From contig JAQBOM010000013.1 of assembly GCA_028288025.1 (NCBI GenBank), positions 62,001 to 126,000 of the forward strand: a stretch of 64,000 nt of DNA, given 5' to 3'. This document shows, piece after piece, positions 60,815-64,000 of the stretch. This stretch comes from Mucilaginibacter sp. (GTDB lineage Bacteria; Bacteroidota; Bacteroidia; Sphingobacteriales; Sphingobacteriaceae). The notes under the pieces were generated by a model, which worked only from the letters and a program-made list of their open reading frames with translations, was not told the DNA's origin and searched no databases. Every line of letters begins with the position of its first letter. Position 1 is the stretch's first letter. Position numbers and translations under genes: made by a program.

Positions 60815-61141
60815 ATGACTATAGAAGACGCTCAAAAAACTGTTGACCAGTGGATAACTACTACCGGTATCCGTTATTTTAACGAACTAACCAACACCGC
60901 CATTTTAATGGAGGAAGTGGGTGAGGTGGCCCGCATTATGGCGCGGCAGTATGGCGAACAATCATTTAAAAAGTCGGATACCGAAGTAAACCTGGCCGAT
61001 GAAATGGCCGACGTGTTATTTGTACTGATATGCCTGGCCAACCAAACAGGTATTGACCTGACCGATGCGCTGGAGAAGAACATGGAGAAGAAAAATATCC
61101 GCGATGCAGACAGACATAAGAATAATGAGAAATTGAAATGA
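60815..61141 (+). CDS. MazG-like nucleotide pyrophosphohydrolase
   Basis: 108 aa. Metal-binding acidic pattern of MazG/dUTPase-like helices: LMEEVGEVARIMARQYGEQ (ExxE) and NLADEMADVLFVLICLANQ (ExxD). Hydrolyses NTPs to NMP and pyrophosphate, likely house-cleaning of non-canonical nucleotides; small single-domain members exist in Bacteroidota. ATG at 60815 (MTIEDAQKTV). Hexamer repeats flank it on both sides. Confidence 0.9.
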   Translation: MTIEDAQKTVDQWITTTGIRYFNELTNTAILMEEVGEVARIMARQYGEQSFKKSDTEVNLADEMADVLFVLICLANQTGIDLTDALEKNMEKKNIRDADRHKNNEKLK

Positions 61142-61171
61142 ATTAGTGACAGAGCGGCTTGTTTTCAAAAA

Positions 61172-61200
61172 CTGCTACTGCCACTTTACACTGCCACTAA
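61172..61200. repeat. ACTGCCACT short repeats
   Basis: ACTGCT, ACTGCC, ACTTTAC, ACTGCC, ACT words, the complement of AGTGGC at 60739, reaching the stop codon of comB. Confidence 0.55.
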
Positions 61201-61916
61201 TTGTTCAGTTTAACCAGTTTATCCCCTTCCAATACCGGTATAGTCGTAGTCAAATCCAACTGTAAGCAAAACTCGATATCCTTTTCAATACCTAATTTCT
61301 TCAGGCGCTCGCTATGGGATGTTTTTTTGAGGTATTCGTTTATATTGTCCTTTCCAATTTGGTAAAGGTCATTGGCGGCGATGGCCGCGTCATCAAGCAC
61401 AAATGGCATGTCTTTTAACTGTTCAACTACGGCGCCTGCAAATAAAGTGTCCTCGAGGTTGAAATTATTCTTCCACCCGGAACAAAGCAGTAAGATATTT
61501 TCATTCTGTTTTTTTAGCCAGCCGCACAGCGAGGTGAGGTTTAAGAAAGAGCCAATAACTATTTTTTTTGCTTGCCGCGACAAGTGCAGGGCATGAGTGC
61601 CGTTGGTGGTGGTCAATACGATAGTCTTACCCGATACTTTTTCTGTAGTGTAAGAAAACGGTGAGTTGCCAAAATCAAATCCTTCAACAACCTGCCCGTC
61701 GCGCTCGGCGGCTAATAAATATTTAAAGCCCTTTTCGCGGTAAGCGGCGCACTCTTCCACCTGCGAAACGGGTATAATGGCTTCGGCGCCATTGTCTATC
61801 CCATAGCATATGGATGAAGTTGCCCTGAAAATATCAATGATGACGACGATATGATCTTCAACCTGATAAAGGGGAATGAGCGCGGGGGTAAGGCAAACGT
61901 TTAGCTGGTTGGTCAT
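61197..61916 (-). CDS. comB: 2-phosphosulfolactate phosphatase (ComB family)
   Basis: 239 aa matching the ComB family, named from coenzyme M synthesis, though in bacteria without methanogenesis the phosphatase role may differ (sulfolactate or another acid phosphate). Features: VVIIDIFRATSSICYGIDNGAEAIIPVS, GFDFGNSPFSYTTEKVSGKTIVLTTTNGTHAL, ILLLCSGWKNNFNLEDTLFAGAVVEQL. ATG at 61916 is in the first unit of the CATTAGT heptamer array, so the start codon and the repeat share bases. Confidence 0.9.
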   Translation of the reverse strand: MTNQLNVCLTPALIPLYQVEDHIVVIIDIFRATSSICYGIDNGAEAIIPVSQVEECAAYREKGFKYLLAAERDGQVVEGFDFGNSPFSYTTEKVSGKTIVLTTTNGTHALHLSRQAKKIVIGSFLNLTSLCGWLKKQNENILLLCSGWKNNFNLEDTLFAGAVVEQLKDMPFVLDDAAIAANDLYQIGKDNINEYLKKTSHSERLKKLGIEKDIEFCLQLDLTTTIPVLEGDKLVKLNN

Positions 61917-62003
61917 TAGTCATTGGGCATTGGTCATTGTGTCATTAGTCATTGGGCATTCTATAATATGCGAAAACCAAATGACTAATGACCAGTGACC
62001 AAT
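61914..62003. repeat. Heptamer array CATTAGT/CATTGGG
   Basis: CATTAGT, CATTGGG, CATTGGT, CATTGTGT, CATTAGT, CATTGGG, then a complementary arm (ATGACTAATGACC). It begins with the comB start codon complement and ends near the gcvT stop codon. Confidence 0.8.
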
Positions 62004-62006
62004 GCT

Positions 62007-63086
62007 TTATTTGTTGAAAGGCGGTTTAACAATTTTTGCTTTTATCTTGTTATCACGGATATTGATAAATATTTCTGTACCTTCTTTAGCGAAGTCCGTT
62101 TTAACATAGCCCATGCCAATGGCTTTTTGCAGGGAGGGCGATTGGGTGCCGGAAGTAACTTTGCCAATACTATTGCCTTCAGCGTCCACAATTTCATAAT
62201 CGTGGCGGGGAATGCCGCGGTCTATCATTTCAAAACCAACCAGTTTACGCTTTACGCCTTCTTGCTTTTGCTGCTGTAATGCGGCCGAATTGGTGAATTC
62301 TTTGCTGAACTTGGTTACCCATCCTAAACCTGCTTCAAGCGGCGATGTGGTGTCGTCAATATCATTGCCATACAAACAGAAACCCATTTCTAAACGCAAT
62401 GTATCCCTTGCGCCGAGGCCAATTGGCTTTATGCCAAAAGGTTCGCCGGCTTTAAAAATGGCGTTCCAGATATGTTCGGCATTTTGGTTGTCGAAATATA
62501 TTTCGAAACCTCCTGCGCCGGTATATCCCGTTGCTGAAACAAGCACGTTATCTATCCCGGCAAACTTTCCTTTTTTGAAGGTGTAATATTCCATTGAAGC
62601 CAGGTCAATGTCAGTAAGGCTTTGCAATGCTTCTGCCGCTTTAGGCCCCTGGATTGCCAGGAGGGACGTGCGGTCCGAAATATTCTTCATGTCGACACCC
62701 ATCGTATTGTATTTGGATATCCAATCCCAATCCTTTTCAATATTGGATGCGTTAACAACCAGCATATAGGTTTTTTCGTCTATCCGGTATACCAACAGGT
62801 CGTCAACAATGCCTCCTGTTTCGTTAGGCAGGCATGAGTATTGGACCTTCCCGTCGTAAAGTTTTGAAGCGTCGTTGCTGGTAACCCGCTGAATGAGGTC
62901 GAGCGCTTGATCGCCCTTTAAAATAAATTCGCCCATATGACTCACATCAAAAACCCCGACACCGTTGCGCACAGTTTCATGTTCGGCATTGATCCCTGCG
63001 TATTGCACAGGCATGTTATAACCTGCGAACGGCACCATTTTGGCGCCGGCCTTGATGTGTATATCAGTTAAAGCGGTATTTTTCAT
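62007..63086 (-). CDS. gcvT: Aminomethyltransferase, glycine cleavage T protein
   Basis: 359 aa. Transfers the methylene group from the lipoyl H protein to tetrahydrofolate, releasing ammonia. GcvT signatures: [32 protein letters not shown] near residue 45, [31 protein letters not shown] and [23 protein letters not shown]-terminal beta domain ends [14 protein letters not shown] at 63086; a TACTTTTG box lies upstream. gcvH and gcvP are not in the window. Confidence 0.96.
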   Translation of the reverse strand: MKNTALTDIHIKAGAKMVPFAGYNMPVQYAGINAEHETVRNGVGVFDVSHMGEFILKGDQALDLIQRVTSNDASKLYDGKVQYSCLPNETGGIVDDLLVYRIDEKTYMLVVNASNIEKDWDWISKYNTMGVDMKNISDRTSLLAIQGPKAAEALQSLTDIDLASMEYYTFKKGKFAGIDNVLVSATGYTGAGGFEIYFDNQNAEHIWNAIFKAGEPFGIKPIGLGARDTLRLEMGFCLYGNDIDDTTSPLEAGLGWVTKFSKEFTNSAALQQQKQEGVKRKLVGFEMIDRGIPRHDYEIVDAEGNSIGKVTSGTQSPSLQKAIGMGYVKTDFAKEGTEIFINIRDNKIKAKIVKPPFNK

Positions 63087-63103
63087 AAAATATCAGTTAA
63101 GCG

Positions 63104-63111
63104 CAAAAGTA
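63104..63111 (-). promoter_or_regulatory. -7 box TACTTTTG of gcvT
   Basis: TACTTTTG matches TAnnTTTG, ending 17 nt before the gcvT ATG. Confidence 0.5.
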
Positions 63112-63120
63112 GGAATGATT

Positions 63121-63204
63121 TGCGAATTACGAATTCAGATTTTCGATGTTTGATCGTCAATTACACAATTAATCGTAACTCGCAGATCTAAAATCGTAAA
63201 TCAG
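63121..63204. repeat. Heptamer array GCGAATT/ATCGTAA
   Basis: GCGAATT, ACGAATT, CAGATTT, TCGATGT, TTGATCG, TCAATTA ... ATCTAAA, ATCGTAA: about 12 units with heavy drift, close in words to the array at 1513. Confidence 0.55.
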
Positions 63205-64000
63205 CTTACGGTGTTATAAAATTGTATGAGGTTTTGGGTAACGGTATTAATATCGTACTGCTGTTCAATTAGTTTGCGGGCGTTGGCGCCTATCGCTTTA
63301 CAATATTCTTCATCGGTTATACACAGCCTGATCGCGTCGTAAAATTGATCCCGGTTATTGGCTATCAATATATTTTCACCGTCTGTAAAATTGATCCCTT
63401 CTGCACCCAGCGATGTGGAAATGATGCATTTTTGCATAGCCATCCCTTCTACGATTTTTACGCGCATACCCCCGCCAGACAGCAGTGGCACCACCATGAT
63501 CGACTTGCTATTCACAAATTCCAATGCATCGTCAACTTCGCCCTGGATAAATATTTTGCCCAACACCTCATAGTCATCAAAACGTTCAGGGATGTCGTTT
63601 CCTGCTACATAAAAGCGCACAGGCAGTTCGCCATCTATCAAATCCTGGTGAAAATTATCCAGGAACCATTCAATGCCCTCCCGGTTAGGCAGCCAGTCTA
63701 ACGATCCTAAAAAAAACAGGCTCGGAAATTCAGTCAGGCTGAGATCCGGCTTGTACCGGGTAAGGTCTATTCCCACAGGCAATATCTCTATCGGAATTCT
63801 AGTCCCGTATTCAAGCAACGTGGTTTTATCCTGCTCGGTAAACACGGCGATCCCGTCAAAATTATTCAGTTGTTGCAGCTCGTAGTTCTTTATCCGTTTG
63901 GCATGCATCCTCAAGTACGATTTTTTGAACGGATCTGATTTTTGCTGGGATAACCGTTGCCATATCTGGTTCTCGATATTATGCGCCCGGTATATCAGTT
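63201..64000 (-). CDS. Glycosyltransferase (GT4-like), 5' end beyond window
   Basis: Partial: the frame continues upstream of the track start to the window edge (LIYRAHNIENQIWQRLSQQ... KKSYLRMHAKR), so the visible part is ~266 aa of the C-terminal region. Nucleotide-sugar-binding half of a GT-B enzyme: GIAVFTEQDKTTLLEYG, ILPVGIDLTRYKPD, FFLGSLDWLPNREGIEWFLDN, and MVVPLLSGGGMRVKIVEGMAMQKCIISTSLGAEGI with the E of the EX7E-type loop. Probably acts on cell-surface polysaccharide; sugar unknown. Confidence 0.9.
   Translation of the reverse strand, partial: LIYRAHNIENQIWQRLSQQKSDPFKKSYLRMHAKRIKNYELQQLNNFDGIAVFTEQDKTTLLEYGTRIPIEILPVGIDLTRYKPDLSLTEFPSLFFLGSLDWLPNREGIEWFLDNFHQDLIDGELPVRFYVAGNDIPERFDDYEVLGKIFIQGEVDDALEFVNSKSIMVVPLLSGGGMRVKIVEGMAMQKCIISTSLGAEGINFTDGENILIANNRDQFYDAIRLCITDEEYCKAIGANARKLIEQQYDINTVTQNLIQFYNTVS

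Overview
The window looks like a chromosome segment of a Bacteroidota bacterium, most likely family Sphingobacteriaceae and close to Mucilaginibacter or Pedobacter. The evidence is the gene set (T9SS plug-type DUF5103 protein, eukaryotic-type NADP isocitrate dehydrogenase, bifunctional ThrA, BlaI/M56 pair, DUF1593 and GH27 enzymes), many small secreted beta-barrel proteins, promoters with a TAnnTTTG -7 box, and the repeat families between genes. No prophage, CRISPR array or complete insertion sequence was seen. The only transposase is a broken ISXO2-type remnant.

Layout. 0-8.2 kb: housekeeping (DUF5103, ABC-F ATPase, pyrD, tRNA-Cys with a 58-aa basic protein, SpoU methyltransferase, Omp85-type protein). 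8.2-10.3 kb: a small accessory island with two HTH-like/one-TM proteins, a basic small protein and the transposase remnant, bounded by a hairpin repeat in opposite orientations. 10.4-17 kb: secreted and outer-membrane proteins of unknown role, including two paralogues, around a PAS-LuxR regulator. 17.4-21.8 kb: a tRNA-Cys-like sequence between two long repeat hairpins, then a 1325-aa Pls/PosA-type NRPS (A-PCP-membrane/left-handed helix), a candidate single-gene poly-amino-acid synthetase. 21.8-23.5 kb: transglutaminase-like protein and Anbu proteasome homologue. 23.6-33.2 kb: DUF1593 protein, YdcF, a BlaI/M56-sensor operon with two secreted paralogues of the sensor's 29-residue repeat region, and a GH27 alpha-galactosidase. 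33.4-41.4 kb: mlaEFD, carbonic anhydrase, P5C dehydrogenase, Icd. 42-43 kb: an orphan HicB-like protein and an MntA/HepT pair whose toxin is frameshifted. 43-50.5 kb: ManA, PAS histidine kinase, tyrosine/homogentisate catabolism (hpd, hmgA, fah, flavin reductase). 50.5-56.3 kb: HAD hydrolase and the thrA-thrB-thrC operon behind a Thr-rich leader peptide and attenuator. 56.4-64 kb: nitrilase, RHH/MazF module with rsgA, gamma-family PLP enzyme, dtd, MazG-like, comB, gcvT and a glycosyltransferase cut by the window edge.

Systems that work together. Thr synthesis: attenuator plus thrABC. Tyr breakdown: hpd, hmgA, fah; no maleylacetoacetate isomerase is seen. Lipid transport: mlaEFD. Antibiotic/peptide-type sensing: the BlaI repressor with two identical operator dyads, the M56 sensor and two exported repeat proteins.

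The most striking non-coding signal is repetition. There are degenerate 7-nt tandem arrays of many unrelated sequences at gene borders, palindromic 87-89 bp elements of at least two families (two copies inserted in frame inside genes), and 33-bp perfect palindromes. All coordinates and reading-frame calls were made by eye. Family assignments come from recognised motifs, with no database search.
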